Notes: generated from the sequence alone by a model not told the origin. 64,000 nucleotides of DNA from Stenotrophomonas koreensis (GCF_001431525.1 NZ_LDJH01000017.1:62001-126000), one strand, 5' to 3'. Positions 53,891 to 64,000 are shown, counted from the first letter of the stretch. Translations and numbers: made by a program.

Positions 53891-54673
53891 CTAGCGGAAG
53901 CGGAAGTGGAAGGCTTCGGCCGCCGGTTCAGGCTCGACCAGCTGGAAGCGCGCCTGGGCACTCTGCCCGGGAGCCAGTGTCAGCCCGTCGTCGCCGCCGA
54001 GGTATTCGGCCGGGGAGAAGATCCGCTGACCGCTGACCTGGCCATCGGCGGTGGACAGGGTCAGCTCGATCAGCGGCAGCGCCTGGGCAAAGCGGGCGTC
54101 ATTGCGGAAGCTGGCTTCCACCTGCAGCGTGCCGGGCTGGCCGGGTACCGGCAGCACGCTGCGCTCGAGCATGGTGAAGGCTTCCGGTTCCTGCCAGGCC
54201 GGCAGGTTGCAGGCCAGCAGCCCGCACAGCGATTGCAGCCAGGGCCGGTGGGTGGCACTGCTGGCCAGCCGTGCGCGGTCAGCCAGCACCACCTGCAGCA
54301 GCAGCAACAGCGCCAGGCCCAGCAACACGGCCCACTGCCAGCGTGCCGCGGCCGGCCCGGGCCGGTGCTGGCGCAGGAAGGTCGGGGTTGCCTCGACGGC
54401 TGCGCCTGCGGCGGTCAGCGGGGTGCCGTCCGCTGCGGGCAACGGCACGGTTTCGGTCTGCGTGGCCATGGCCGGCGCGGCCGTGGCCGGGATGCCGGCG
54501 TCGGCGGCTGGCAGCGCGTCGCTGCGGGCCTGCGCTGCGTCGCTGACCGTATCAGCGGTCACATCAGCAGCCGCATCACCGGTTGCATCACCGGTGTTCT
54601 CACTGCCGCTTGCGGCGGCGGGACTGCGCAGCAGGGCGGCAAGGGACTGGCGGGGCGGGTGGTGCGGGCTCAT
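53891..54673 (-). CDS. DUF3426 membrane protein
   Basis: 260 residues. One TM helix (WQWAVLLGLALLLLLQVVLA) followed by a periplasmic beta domain (LGLLACNLP-like LQSLCGLLACNLPAW, VEASFRNDARFAQALPLIEL, FSPAEYLGG) of the DUF3426 family. The N-terminal zinc ribbon that many members carry is missing; instead there is an acidic Ala/Asp/Thr-rich stretch. Function unknown. Follows prmA by five bases. Confidence 0.85.
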   Translation of the reverse strand: MSPHHPPRQSLAALLRSPAAASGSENTGDATGDAAADVTADTVSDAAQARSDALPAADAGIPATAAPAMATQTETVPLPAADGTPLTAAGAAVEATPTFLRQHRPGPAAARWQWAVLLGLALLLLLQVVLADRARLASSATHRPWLQSLCGLLACNLPAWQEPEAFTMLERSVLPVPGQPGTLQVEASFRNDARFAQALPLIELTLSTADGQVSGQRIFSPAEYLGGDDGLTLAPGQSAQARFQLVEPEPAAEAFHFRFR

Positions 54674-54678
54674 CGGCG

Positions 54679-55590
54679 TTAACGGCGGCGGCCTTCAATC
54701 CGCATCCAGTCGCCATCGCGGGTCGCGACCAGGTCATCGAACCAGGCTGCGTAACGCTGCAGCAGTTCGTCCTCCTGGCCATGCAGGATGCCCGACAGGG
54801 CAATCCGCCCGCCGCTGGCGACGCGGCTGGCCAGCACCTCGGCCAGTGCATCCAGGGCGCTGGCCAGGATGTTGGCCACCACCACCGGATAGGTCGCCAC
54901 CGGCTCGTCCTCGGGCAGGCAGGCGGTGATCTGCACGCCGTTGCGCTGGGCGTTGTCGTTGGTGGCGATGATCGCCTGCGGGTCGTTGTCCACGCCCACC
55001 GCCGCGGCGGCGCCGAGCTTGAGCGCGGCCAGCGCGAGGATGCCCGAGCCGCAGCCGAAATCCAGCACCGTCTGCCCGGCCAGCAGGCCCTCGTCGGCCA
55101 GGCCATCGAGCCAGCGCAGGCACAGCGCGGTGGTCGGGTGGGTGCCCGAACCAAAGGCCAGGCCCGGATCCAGGCGCACGATCGCCGCATCGGCGGTCTG
55201 CGCGGCTTCCGGCAGTTCATGGTTCCACGGCACGATCCAGGTGCGCCGGCCAAACGACATCGGCTTGAAGGTATCCAGCCAGGCGCGCTCCCAGTCCTCG
55301 TCGGCCACCGCCCGGAAGCTGACCCCGGACCAGTCCAGGCCGCTGTCAAACGCTTCCAGTGCGGCCAGCAGCGCCAGCGCGTTGGTATCGGCATCGAACA
55401 GCGCGGTCAGCACCAGTTCGTTCCACAACGGCAGCTCGCCCACCCCCGGTTCGAGGATCGCCCGCTCGTTGCTGGTGTCGGCATCGGCATCGAGCAGGGT
55501 GACCGACAGCGCACCGAGGTCTTCCAGCGCGTTCTCGTAACGGGGCTGGGTGGTTTCGGTGCAGCGCAGGGTGAGTTCGAGAAATGGCAT
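54679..55590 (-). CDS. prmA: Ribosomal protein L11 methyltransferase
   Basis: Trimethylates L11. 303 residues, usual length: N-terminal L11-binding domain ([14 protein letters not shown]), then the SAM site [33 protein letters not shown] and the [13 protein letters not shown] segment. Part of a common aroQ-accB-accC-prmA neighbourhood, though two opposite-strand genes interrupt it here. Confidence 0.96.
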   Translation of the reverse strand: MPFLELTLRCTETTQPRYENALEDLGALSVTLLDADADTSNERAILEPGVGELPLWNELVLTALFDADTNALALLAALEAFDSGLDWSGVSFRAVADEDWERAWLDTFKPMSFGRRTWIVPWNHELPEAAQTADAAIVRLDPGLAFGSGTHPTTALCLRWLDGLADEGLLAGQTVLDFGCGSGILALAALKLGAAAAVGVDNDPQAIIATNDNAQRNGVQITACLPEDEPVATYPVVVANILASALDALAEVLASRVASGGRIALSGILHGQEDELLQRYAAWFDDLVATRDGDWMRIEGRRR

Positions 55591-55734
55591 GGTGGGGCGG
55601 ACAGCAACAAGACAGAAGCGGGCATCGTAGACGAGCCGGCGGCTGATTGCGCGGTTGGATTGGCCGCCGGTTCGATCCGTTGCCGCAACTGGTTAGACTT
55701 TACCCAGACATTCCACTGGCTCCGGCCGCCCTGC

Positions 55735-56718
55735 ATGCTTTGCGCCACGTCCAAAAACCTGCGTTGTCCGTGGTTGCTGTCAGCGGCGGCGGTGCTGTTG
55801 GTGCTGGGAATCTACAGCGCCCAGTGGCTGCGGCAGGCGGCGGGCGTGTCCGGCAGCAGCGGCCGTACCGGCAGCAGCCAGGTGGCGCAGGTGCCGCGGC
55901 CACTGCCGCTGGCCTCGGCGCAGGCGCATCCGGCGGGCTTGCCGCCGGCACATCCGGCCGACCACGCGCCGGACCGTCCGCTGGACATGCGACAGGCGCT
56001 GGAAGCGCGCGAGGATCTGTTTGATTACGCCGCGCAGCTGCGGCTTGCCGCCGATGGTGGTGATGCTCAGGCAGCGTGGACGATGACCCGCATCTACGAT
56101 TACTGCGGCCTGTATGCCAGCGACCCGCAGGGCTATGCCCTGGACAGCGCGATGCTGTCGGCGCTGGATCTGCAGGCAAGCCCCGGCCTGTTGGCCGCGC
56201 GGCAGCAGGTGGGCCGGCGTTGTGCCGGTTTTGCCGCCGCCGAGCCGCCGGGCCGGCGGGTGCTGCTGCAGCGCCGGCAACAGGCGGCCCAGGCGGGCAA
56301 CCTGGCTGCCGAAGCGGCGCTGCTGGCGATGGGCGAGCCCCTGAGCCCGCAGCCGCAGTACCGGCAGGAGCTGGTCCGGCGGGTGATCCAGTCACAGGAT
56401 CCGGAAGCCTTCCTGGCGCTGTCGCCGGCAATGGGCGCGGCGGCGGCCGGGGACCTGGCACTGAGCGGGACGGTGGCCGGCAACACGCTCAGCCAGCTGG
56501 CCTGGCAGGTGGCTGCCTGCCGCCTGGGCCTGGCCTGCGGCCCGGACAGTGTGTTGATGAATGGCTATTGCGCCAATGGCGGGATCTGCTCACGCAGGCC
56601 CGGCCAGGATTTTGAATCTTTTGTGTTCGATGCCGCGGTTCCGCGACAGGGTGTGGAAAAAATGAACGAGCTGATCAACAGCCTGCGGCGCACGCCGGCG
56701 CGGGGGGAGTTGCAATGA
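55735..56718 (+). CDS. Membrane-anchored or secreted hypothetical protein
   Basis: 327 residues from the ATG at 55735. An N-terminal hydrophobic helix (WLLSAAAVLLVLGIYSAQWL) is followed by a Pro/Ala/Ser-rich linker and a helix-rich domain (FDYAAQLRLAADGGDAQAAWTMTRIYDYCG) that recalls Sel1/TPR-type helices, with paired Cys residues in CRLGLACG and YCANGGICS. A frame running far upstream through the prmA region is not used. Not recognised as a known family. Followed by an overlapping second gene. Confidence 0.7.
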   Translation: MLCATSKNLRCPWLLSAAAVLLVLGIYSAQWLRQAAGVSGSSGRTGSSQVAQVPRPLPLASAQAHPAGLPPAHPADHAPDRPLDMRQALEAREDLFDYAAQLRLAADGGDAQAAWTMTRIYDYCGLYASDPQGYALDSAMLSALDLQASPGLLAARQQVGRRCAGFAAAEPPGRRVLLQRRQQAAQAGNLAAEAALLAMGEPLSPQPQYRQELVRRVIQSQDPEAFLALSPAMGAAAAGDLALSGTVAGNTLSQLAWQVAACRLGLACGPDSVLMNGYCANGGICSRRPGQDFESFVFDAAVPRQGVEKMNELINSLRRTPARGELQ

Positions 56719-57089
56719 AACACCGTCGTTTTCTGCATGGCGCCAAATTCTGGGTCTGGGTCCTGCTGCTGGGCACCTATTCGGCCGGCGCGGTCGGGGT
56801 GCTGCTGGTGGATGCCTGGGAGGAGCGTTACCGCAGTCTTTCCCGGGTCAAGCTGACCACGGTGCAGTCCGATCCGGACCTGCGCCGTGCCGGCGCCGGC
56901 CAGATTGCCGCCATCTACCGGGCCCAGAGCGGCACGCCGTTTTCCACCCTGCCCTCGGGCAGTTCGCTGCAGATCATCTGGCCCGATGGTTCCACCGAAA
57001 CGGTGATGGTCCTGGACCCGGCCGCTGCGCTGGGCGCCGAGCCGGTGGAGGGCAGCCAGCTCAGCGCTGCCGAGGTTGCCGGCCGGTAA
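56715..57089 (+). CDS. Small membrane-anchored hypothetical protein
   Basis: 124 residues, coupled to the preceding gene by an ATGA overlap. One TM helix (FWVWVLLLGTYSAGAVGVLLV) then a small beta-rich domain (IIWPDGSTETVMVLDPAA). No family recognised. Same strand as its partner and opposite to accC and prmA; the pair may be a two-component envelope unit. Confidence 0.7.
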   Translation: MKHRRFLHGAKFWVWVLLLGTYSAGAVGVLLVDAWEERYRSLSRVKLTTVQSDPDLRRAGAGQIAAIYRAQSGTPFSTLPSGSSLQIIWPDGSTETVMVLDPAAALGAEPVEGSQLSAAEVAGR

Positions 57090-57162
57090 GCCGTACGGCC
57101 GCCGCCGCCGCTGCGTCCGCGCGCGGGCAGGCGGTGGAACGCGGGCCAGGCAACGGGCAAAG

Positions 57163-57189
57163 AAAAAGGCGGGATTCCCCGCCTTTTTC
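57163..57189 (-). terminator. Intrinsic terminator of the aroQ-accB-accC unit
   Basis: AAAAAGGCGGG, a 4-base loop, then CCCGCCTTTTT, 20 bases after the accC stop. Symmetrical, so it probably also stops the converging hypothetical pair. Confidence 0.9.
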
Positions 57190-57209
57190 CGTTGTCGCGC
57201 AGCGCTGGC

Positions 57210-58577
<1,368 letters not shown>

Positions 58578-58587
58578 GGCCGCGCCC

Positions 58588-59064
58588 TCAGGCGATCACG
58601 AACAGCGGCTGGTCAAATTCGACCGGCTGGCCGTTCTGGCCCAGGATCGCCACCACGGTGCCCGCGGTTTCGGCCTCGATCGGGTTGAACATCTTCATCG
58701 CTTCGATGATGGCCAGGGTCTCGCCGGCCTTGACCGCCTGGCCGACGCTGACGAACGGCGGCTTGTCCGGGGCCGAGGAGGCGTAATAGGTGCCGACCAT
58801 CGGCGCGCGCTGCACGAAGCCTTCCGGCAGCGCATTGCCGGCCGGCTTGCTGCCGCCGGTCGGGGCTTCGGTCGGCGAGCTCATCGGCATCGCCGGGGCC
58901 GGTGCGGCGGCCATCGGGGCGGCCATCATCGGCGCCGGCATGGCATAGGCGCCGGTCGGCGCGCGCGACAGCCGCACCGATTCCTCGCCTTCCTTGATCT
59001 CGATCTCGGCCAGGTTGGATTCTTCCAGCAGGTCGATCAGCTTCTTGATTTTACGCAGGTCCAT
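58588..59064 (-). CDS. accB: Biotin carboxyl carrier protein of acetyl-CoA carboxylase
   Basis: 158 residues. An N-terminal helical part ([19 protein letters not shown]), an Ala/Pro/Met-rich linker, and the biotinyl domain with [14 protein letters not shown], where the Lys of EAMKM carries biotin. The thumb loop (AYYASS-like [14 protein letters not shown]) is present. Confidence 0.97.
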   Translation of the reverse strand: MDLRKIKKLIDLLEESNLAEIEIKEGEESVRLSRAPTGAYAMPAPMMAAPMAAAPAPAMPMSSPTEAPTGGSKPAGNALPEGFVQRAPMVGTYYASSAPDKPPFVSVGQAVKAGETLAIIEAMKMFNPIEAETAGTVVAILGQNGQPVEFDQPLFVIA

Positions 59065-59122
59065 GGATGCCTCTTCTTGCTATGTCAGGTGGTGCCCGCC
59101 GCGGTGGGGCGCAGGGGACGGG

Positions 59123-59557
59123 TTAAAGCCGGGCCAGCGCTGCATCCAGCGCGTAGCGGTAGGAATCGGCGCCAAAGCCGCAGATCACGCCCACGGCCTT
59201 GTCGGAGAAATAGCTGTGCGCACGGAACGGTTCGCGCGCATGCGGGTTGGACAGGTGGATCTCGATGAACGGAATGGCCACCGCCGCCAGCGCATCGCGT
59301 AGCGCCACCGAGGTATGGGTGAAGGCGGCCGGGTTGATCAGGATGAAGGCGGTGCCGTCCGCGCGCGCGGCCTGGATACGCTCGATCAGCACGTGCTCGG
59401 CATTGGCCTGCAGGCTTTCCAGCTGGTGGCCGGCGGCCTGCGCGGTGGCGAGCAGCGCGGCATCGATGTCGGCCAGCGTGGTGTGGCCATAGACCGCCGG
59501 TTCACGGGTGCCAAGCAGGTTGAGGTTGGGGCCATGCAGAACCAGCAGTCGAGCCAT
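59123..59557 (-). CDS. aroQ: 3-dehydroquinate dehydratase, type II
   Basis: Shikimate pathway. 144 residues: [17 protein letters not shown] at the start with the catalytic Tyr in [21 protein letters not shown], and [14 protein letters not shown]. Upstream of accB with 58 bases between. Its product feeds chorismate, which also feeds the trp operon elsewhere in the window. Confidence 0.96.
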   Translation of the reverse strand: MARLLVLHGPNLNLLGTREPAVYGHTTLADIDAALLATAQAAGHQLESLQANAEHVLIERIQAARADGTAFILINPAAFTHTSVALRDALAAVAIPFIEIHLSNPHAREPFRAHSYFSDKAVGVICGFGADSYRYALDAALARL

Positions 59558-59677
59558 CGGTGCAACGCGCAGCGGAAAGGGGAGCAGTCTGCTTGATGCG
59601 GTGGATGCTGTCTAGTTCGCCGAAGTTGTGCGTGTTTGAAACAGTTGTTTGATATTCGGCGGCGTATGGCGACCGGA

Positions 59678-60241
59678 TCAATTGCCCCGATTGGCCCAGC
59701 CGGCAATCTCGCCAGGTGCAAACGGGCCGAGCTTGCGTTTATGCAGGCGGCCCTGGGCATCGATCAGCACCGTATAGGGCAGCAGCCCGCGTGCATTGCC
59801 GAGCGCCACGCTGCTGTCGGCCGGGCCGGGTGGCTCGATCGCGATCGGGTAGGGCACCGGTATGCGCTGCAGGAACGCGTGCACCGCCTCCGGGCTGTCC
59901 AGCGCCAGGCCGATCACCTGGATCCCGTTGTCGCCCTGTTCGCTGGCGAAGGCGGCCAGTTCCGGCATTTCCTCGACACAGGGCGCACACCAGCTGGCCC
60001 AGACGTTGATCAGCAGTGGCCGGCCGCGCAGGGCCGACAACGGCAGCGGGGTGCCATCCAGCGCGGTCAGTGCCAGGTCCTCGGGCAGGATGTCGCCCTC
60101 GACCAGGCCGGGTGGCCGCTGGCCGGGCAGGTCCGGGGCAGCGGGCGTGGCGGCGAAGTAACCGCCGTGCCACAGGCCGGCACCGAGGCCGGCCGCAGCG
60201 GCCAGGGCGATCAGCAGCGCCCACTGGCCGCGCCGGCTCAT
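59678..60241 (-). CDS. TlpA/ResA-like membrane-anchored thioredoxin
   Basis: 187 residues starting MSRRGQWALLIALAAAAG, a signal anchor, then a redoxin domain with NVWASWCAPCVEEMPEL (WCAPC active site). The ATG overlaps the dsbD stop, so the two are co-translated. It should receive electrons from DsbD and reduce a periplasmic disulfide, for instance in cytochrome c maturation. The client is unknown. Confidence 0.9.
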   Translation of the reverse strand: MSRRGQWALLIALAAAAGLGAGLWHGGYFAATPAAPDLPGQRPPGLVEGDILPEDLALTALDGTPLPLSALRGRPLLINVWASWCAPCVEEMPELAAFASEQGDNGIQVIGLALDSPEAVHAFLQRIPVPYPIAIEPPGPADSSVALGNARGLLPYTVLIDAQGRLHKRKLGPFAPGEIAGWANRGN

Positions 60242-62604
60242 CGCGCCGCGCGCAGCAGCGCGTCCTCGACCATCGACTGGGTCAGCACGGTGGGCAGCAC
60301 CCGCGGCGGCGCGCCGGGGCCGTAGACCACATACAGCGGCACGCCCACGGCCTTGTGCTCGGCCAGGAAGGCGCTGATCGCCGGGTCGACATTGGTCCAG
60401 TCCCCGCGCATGTACACCGCCCCGGTGCGGCGCAGGACATCGGCAAAGGCCTCGCGTTCGATGACGTTGCGCTCGTTGGCCTTGCAGGTCACGCACCAGT
60501 CGGCGGTCATGTTGACGAACACCACCCGGTTGTCGGCGCGCAGGCGGTCGAGCAGGCCGGGGTCATAGGCGACATGCCGGTTGCCGGTGGTTGCGGCCAC
60601 GGCTGCCGGCGGCGGCAGCCGCCCGACCAGCCAGGCCGGGCTCAGCGCTACGGCGGCCAGCAGCAGGGCCACGGCGGCGGTGCCGCGGCGTTCGCGCCAC
60701 AGGCTGCGCTCGGCCCACCACAGCGCCAGCGCCAGCAGCGCCAGCCCGGCCAGCAGCAGTGCCATGCCATCGACGCCGCGCTGCTTGCCCAGCACCCACA
60801 GCAGCCAGATCGCGGTGACATACATCGGGAAGGCCATCAGCTGCTTGAAGGTCTCCATCCACGCTCCCGGGCGCGGCAGCCGGTCGGCCAGCGCCGGGAC
60901 GAAGCCGATCAGCAGGAAAGGCAGCGCCAGCCCCAGCCCGAGCATCGCAAACACCAGCAGCGACAGCAGCGGCGGGGCGGCAAAGGCATAGGCCAGCGCA
61001 CCGCCCATGAACGGGGCGATGCAGGGGCTGGCCATCACGCAGGCCAGCACCCCGGTGAGGAAATCACCGGCCGGGCCGCTGCGCTGGCCGAGCAGGCGGC
61101 TGAACGGGCCAATGCTGCCGCGGCCGACACTGAACACGCCGGACAGGCTCAGGCCCATCGCGAACATCAGGTAGACCAGGCCGGCCACGAACACCGGCTG
61201 CTGCAGCTGGAAGCCCCAGCCGGCGGCCTGGCCGGCGGTACGCAGGGCCAGCACCAGCGCACCGATCGCGGTGAAGGCGGTGAGTACCCCGGCGGTGTAC
61301 CACAGCGCATGGCCGCGGGCGTGGGCCCGGCTTTCCCCGCTCTGCGCCAGCCCCAGCGCCTTGAGCGAGAGCACCGGCAGCACGCAGGGCATCAGGTTCA
61401 GCAGCAGGCCGCCGGCCAGCGCCAGCAGCAGCGCCAGCCACAGCGTGCTGCCACTGGATTGCCCCGGCGGGGTCGAGCGCAGCGCGTTGTCGGCGCTGGC
61501 ATCGCCGGTTTCGGCCTGGGTGGTGCTGCGCGGGCGCACCATCAGGCTGCCCGGCGGTGCCGGCAGGATGCTGTCGGCCACGCTTTCGCGCCCGGGCAGC
61601 GGCTCCTGCTGTGGGCTGACCACGGTGGCCGGCGGCAACGCCGGCCGGGTTGCCGCGGCCTGGGCGGCCTGTGCCTGGGCGGGGGTCTCCAGCGTGCCGC
61701 GCGGGATCTCGACCCGGATGCGCCGGGTCAGCGGCGGGTAGCAGATGCCCTGGTCCTGGCAGCCCTGGAAGGTCGCCACCAGGGTCGCACTGCCGCCGCC
61801 GGCGGCCTGGCGGCGCAGTGGCAGGCGCACCTCCACCGGGTCGAAATAGACCACGGTATGGCCGAAGTACTCATCGTGGTGCTGCTTGCCGGCCGGCCAT
61901 TGCGCGGTGCCGGTGCGGACACCGTCCAGCCCTTCCAGGCTGAACGCGCTGCGGTCGCGGTACAGGTAATAGCCCGGTGCCGGGGTGAAACGCAGCAGCA
62001 GGGTGTTGCCGCCGTCGGCGACGGCCTCCAGCCGGTAGGCCTGCTCGGCCGGCAGTGGCAGGCCGGGGCCATTGTCCGTGCCGGGCAGGCGCAGCCCGGC
62101 CGCGTTGCCCGGGTTGCCGCCCAGGCCCGGCAGGTTGAACAGGCCGGCGCCGTTTGCCGCCGGCGCGCTGGCGCTTGGCAGGACCACGCTGATGGTGCGC
62201 TTCTGCGGCGGATAGCACACGCCGATATCGGCGCAGCCCTGGTAGTGCACTTCCAGGCTGACCCGGTTGCTGTCGTTGCCGGCGCGGCCGGGCAGCTGGG
62301 CCGACAGTTGCCCGCGGTAGGTTTCCACCGGGCCGAAGAATTCATCCACATGCGCCTTGCCCGGCGGCAGCTGCAAGGTGCCGGCGGCAAAGCCATCAGC
62401 GGCCACCACGCGGGTGCGGTGGCGGTACAGGTAATAGCCATCGGCAATGGCCCAGTGCAGGTCGATGCGCTCGCGGCTGTCGGCCCTGGCGCTGAGGGCA
62501 AAGGCCTGGTCCACCGGCAGCAGGTCGCGCTCGTCGACGGCGCTGGCGGCAAACGCACTGGCGCCCAGGGTAATCAGCGCACACAGGCGCAACAGCAATG
62601 ACAT
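60238..62604 (-). CDS. dsbD: Thiol:disulfide interchange protein DsbD with a doubled N-terminal domain
   Basis: 788 residues, against about 565 in E. coli. A signal peptide is followed by two copies of the periplasmic nDsbD fold, each with a YYLYRxR motif and a pair of Cys (CADIGVCYPP in the first, CQDQGICYPP in the second). Next are eight TM helices (MPCVLPVLSLKALGL, MASPCIAPFMGGALAYAF) and a C-terminal thioredoxin domain with NMTADWCVTCKANE. DsbD passes cytoplasmic electrons to the periplasm. The extra copy of the N-domain may allow two kinds of partner; the TlpA-like gene next door is one. Confidence 0.93.
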   Translation of the reverse strand: MSLLLRLCALITLGASAFAASAVDERDLLPVDQAFALSARADSRERIDLHWAIADGYYLYRHRTRVVAADGFAAGTLQLPPGKAHVDEFFGPVETYRGQLSAQLPGRAGNDSNRVSLEVHYQGCADIGVCYPPQKRTISVVLPSASAPAANGAGLFNLPGLGGNPGNAAGLRLPGTDNGPGLPLPAEQAYRLEAVADGGNTLLLRFTPAPGYYLYRDRSAFSLEGLDGVRTGTAQWPAGKQHHDEYFGHTVVYFDPVEVRLPLRRQAAGGGSATLVATFQGCQDQGICYPPLTRRIRVEIPRGTLETPAQAQAAQAAATRPALPPATVVSPQQEPLPGRESVADSILPAPPGSLMVRPRSTTQAETGDASADNALRSTPPGQSSGSTLWLALLLALAGGLLLNLMPCVLPVLSLKALGLAQSGESRAHARGHALWYTAGVLTAFTAIGALVLALRTAGQAAGWGFQLQQPVFVAGLVYLMFAMGLSLSGVFSVGRGSIGPFSRLLGQRSGPAGDFLTGVLACVMASPCIAPFMGGALAYAFAAPPLLSLLVFAMLGLGLALPFLLIGFVPALADRLPRPGAWMETFKQLMAFPMYVTAIWLLWVLGKQRGVDGMALLLAGLALLALALWWAERSLWRERRGTAAVALLLAAVALSPAWLVGRLPPPAAVAATTGNRHVAYDPGLLDRLRADNRVVFVNMTADWCVTCKANERNVIEREAFADVLRRTGAVYMRGDWTNVDPAISAFLAEHKAVGVPLYVVYGPGAPPRVLPTVLTQSMVEDALLRAAR

Positions 62605-62607
62605 CGG

Positions 62608-62940
62608 TCAATCATCCTCGGCAGTGTTTTGTGCCACCCAGGCCAGATAGGCCGGCAGCCCGTCACTGACCTGCAGGGCCAGGATCTCCGGGACGTCGTA
62701 GGGGTGGTGGGTCTGGATATGGGCCATCGCCTCGGCGCGGCGGGCATTGCTGGTCTTGATGACCAGCTGGATCTCGCTCTCGCGCTGGATCTGGCCTTGC
62801 CAGCGGTAGGTCGAGACCAGCCCGGGCAGTTGGCTGACGCAGGCGGCCAGACGGGCAGTGACCAGCGAATCGGCCAGCGACTGCGCGCTGGCAGCATCCG
62901 GGCAGGTGGTCAACAGCAGGCAGATGGCGGTATCGGACAT
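62608..62940 (-). CDS. cutA: Divalent-cation tolerance protein CutA
   Basis: 110 residues from ATG at 62940. The CutA1 trimer fold is recognised by AICLLLTTCPDAASAQSLAD, ARLAACVSQLPGLVSTYRW, EIQLVIKTSN and HPYDVPEILALQVSDG. Linked to copper and other metal tolerance in E. coli. It stands three bases upstream of dsbD, as is common. Confidence 0.95.
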   Translation of the reverse strand: MSDTAICLLLTTCPDAASAQSLADSLVTARLAACVSQLPGLVSTYRWQGQIQRESEIQLVIKTSNARRAEAMAHIQTHHPYDVPEILALQVSDGLPAYLAWVAQNTAEDD

Positions 62941-62974
62941 GGCGCGGGCCAGTATAGGGTGCGCGCGCGCCCAG

Positions 62975-63006
62975 GTGCCGGGCCGGCAGCAAGGCCGGCC
63001 CGGTAC
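62975..63006 (-). terminator. Hairpin after the endonuclease gene
   Basis: A GC-rich stem (GTGCCGGGCCGGC with GCCGGCCCGGTAC, one G-T pair) around a short loop, eight bases past the endonuclease stop. No T run, so termination is only probable. Confidence 0.5.
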
Positions 63007-63014
63007 GTCTGCGC

Positions 63015-64000
63015 TCAGTTGGCCAGCTGGCAGGTGGCCGGCTTGCTCGAGGTGAACAGGGCGGCGGTGGCCCACTGCGGGTTGTCGATGAACGGGTTGC
63101 GGTTGCCCTGGAAGCTCTGCACCACATCGTTGCGGGTACGTTCGGCTGCATCCGGCGGATCGAGCTGGTGCCAGGCCAGCAGGGTCGAAAGCAGGCCCAT
63201 GTACGCCGGCGAGGACGAGGTGATCACGATCTTGCTGCGGTCGTCGGTCAGCTCCAGGTCCGGCTCGGCCTGCTGGGTGATCGGGTGCCGGCCGCCCTCG
63301 TAACGCACGGCCATGTAGAGCACGGCACGGGCAATATCACCCTTGCGGCTGTCCCAGGTCTCGAAGCTGCCGCCATTGCCGTCCGGGCCGATGAACCAGT
63401 TGCGGTCACCGCGGGCGGTGGTGCCGCCATCGCCGTTGTTGGCCTCGGTGGCCAGTGCGGTGCAGCCACTGGTGCAGTTGGCCAGCGGCTTGTTGCCCCG
63501 GCTGGAGTTGTAGTTGGTATCGGACAGGTAAAGCATGTGCGCATCGGTGTGCGGGGCATTGGGCAGGCCCTTGTCACCGGTGGTGGAGGAAAAGCCCAGC
63601 GACTTGGGCCAGGTGTGCTCGCGGTTGTAGGTCAGGCCCGAGCCGGTACCGGCACGCGCCGAGACCTTGGCGTAGCTGCGGTTGCGGTAGATGTCCAGGA
63701 TGTTGTTGGGGTTGTTCGGGTCCTCGTCGGCGATTTCCAGGATGGTCCAGGTGTTGGTCCCGGTGCTGCTGCTGTACGGGTAGGAGGTGTGGCCCTTGAT
63801 CGTGTGGTGGATCGAGCAGCGCAGCTGTGAGGCACTGGAGGTGTTGACCTGCGACCAGTAGCCGCCGGTGGCCGCGGCCACGCTGAAGTTGACCGTGGTG
63901 TTGGCCGCCGGAGTCAGGCCGTCGGCATCGGTCAGCTTGCTGGCGATGACATTGAGCTGGCAGCTGGCGCCCGGGGCGAGCACGCTGGCCGGTGCCAGCG
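63015..64000 (-). CDS. Secreted endonuclease I family protein (N-terminal part outside window)
   Basis: The frame is open through the right edge. The visible 328 residues end with an endonuclease I domain: TYNREHTWPKSLG (catalytic His with the NREH motif), DAHMLYLSDTNYNSSRGN, GDRNWFIGPDGNGGSFETWD, DIARAVLYMAVRYEGG and NPFIDNP. A beta-rich module precedes it (GASCQLNVIASKLTDADG, AANTTVNFSV), as in multi-domain extracellular nucleases that carry cadherin- or lamin-like repeats. It probably degrades DNA outside the cell for nutrition or biofilm turnover. Confidence 0.85.
   Translation of the reverse strand, partial: LAPASVLAPGASCQLNVIASKLTDADGLTPAANTTVNFSVAAATGGYWSQVNTSSASQLRCSIHHTIKGHTSYPYSSSTGTNTWTILEIADEDPNNPNNILDIYRNRSYAKVSARAGTGSGLTYNREHTWPKSLGFSSTTGDKGLPNAPHTDAHMLYLSDTNYNSSRGNKPLANCTSGCTALATEANNGDGGTTARGDRNWFIGPDGNGGSFETWDSRKGDIARAVLYMAVRYEGGRHPITQQAEPDLELTDDRSKIVITSSSPAYMGLLSTLLAWHQLDPPDAAERTRNDVVQSFQGNRNPFIDNPQWATAALFTSSKPATCQLAN

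Noticed and set aside
54583-55734. Upstream extension of the hypothetical gene at 55735
   Set aside because: The extension runs antisense through prmA and lacks features; the hydrophobic anchor begins just after the ATG at 55735.

Overview
The window is GC-rich chromosomal DNA from a gammaproteobacterium of the Xanthomonadaceae, most likely Stenotrophomonas or a close relative. The evidence is a CRP-like regulator of the Clp type beside speD, the order trpE-trpG-DUF1543-trpD-trpC, the block coq7 / rplM-rpsI / tRNA-Gln / tRNA-Met / rppH / bfd / bfr, and two proteins whose C-termini look like the XVIPCD signal that sends effectors into the antibacterial type IV secretion system (X-T4SS) of this family. 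No plasmid, prophage or CRISPR locus is visible. One IS3-family element is present.

Positions 1-14400 hold the accessory material. A minus-strand unit (5233 to 1022) encodes three lipoproteins followed by a 622-residue protein with transglycosylase, M23 peptidase, two peptidoglycan-binding and XVIPCD-like parts; this reads as immunity genes plus a cell-wall-degrading effector. After a housekeeping stretch (purC, a DnaJ-like gene, rpe, a GNAT gene, a lipid kinase) comes a second locus: a GHSLGG lipase with a clear XVIPCD (12002-14383) facing three tandem ankyrin-repeat lipoproteins on the opposite strand. Of the three, the first has a premature stop, the second a one-base frameshift, and only the third is intact. 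The second is a mosaic of the other two.

Positions 14600-26450 are core metabolism and translation: the trp operon, a HAD phosphatase, a TSUP permease, clp, speD, coq7, rplM-rpsI, two tRNAs with a near-consensus promoter, rppH, and the iron genes bfd (promoter with a Fur-like box) and bfr. Positions 26470-31434 hold a minus-strand signalling unit: a hybrid histidine kinase, a response regulator with degenerate GGDEF and EAL domains, and a DUF4126 membrane protein. A plus-strand run follows (DUF6776, bactofilin, erpA, nudC, ampE). Next come minus-strand membrane proteins (DUF2752, CD225, TM2, an LplT-PlsC fusion, a YccS-like FUSC protein, a Tat-exported dienelactone hydrolase), and then the IS3 element.

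Positions 43235-47460 carry purD and purH with a lipoprotein pair between them. Between purH and fis lies a six-gene plus-strand cassette resembling E. coli ynbABCD with an added acyltransferase. It has enough enzymes to make PA, CDP-DAG and a headgroup phospholipid, and is the second most interesting system here. The right end is fis, a DUF3426 gene, prmA, two unknown genes, accC-accB-aroQ, a TlpA-like thioredoxin, dsbD with a doubled N-terminal domain, cutA, and the C-terminal part of a secreted endonuclease I-like protein. Starts were adjusted where a ribosome-binding site or family alignment favoured an internal codon.
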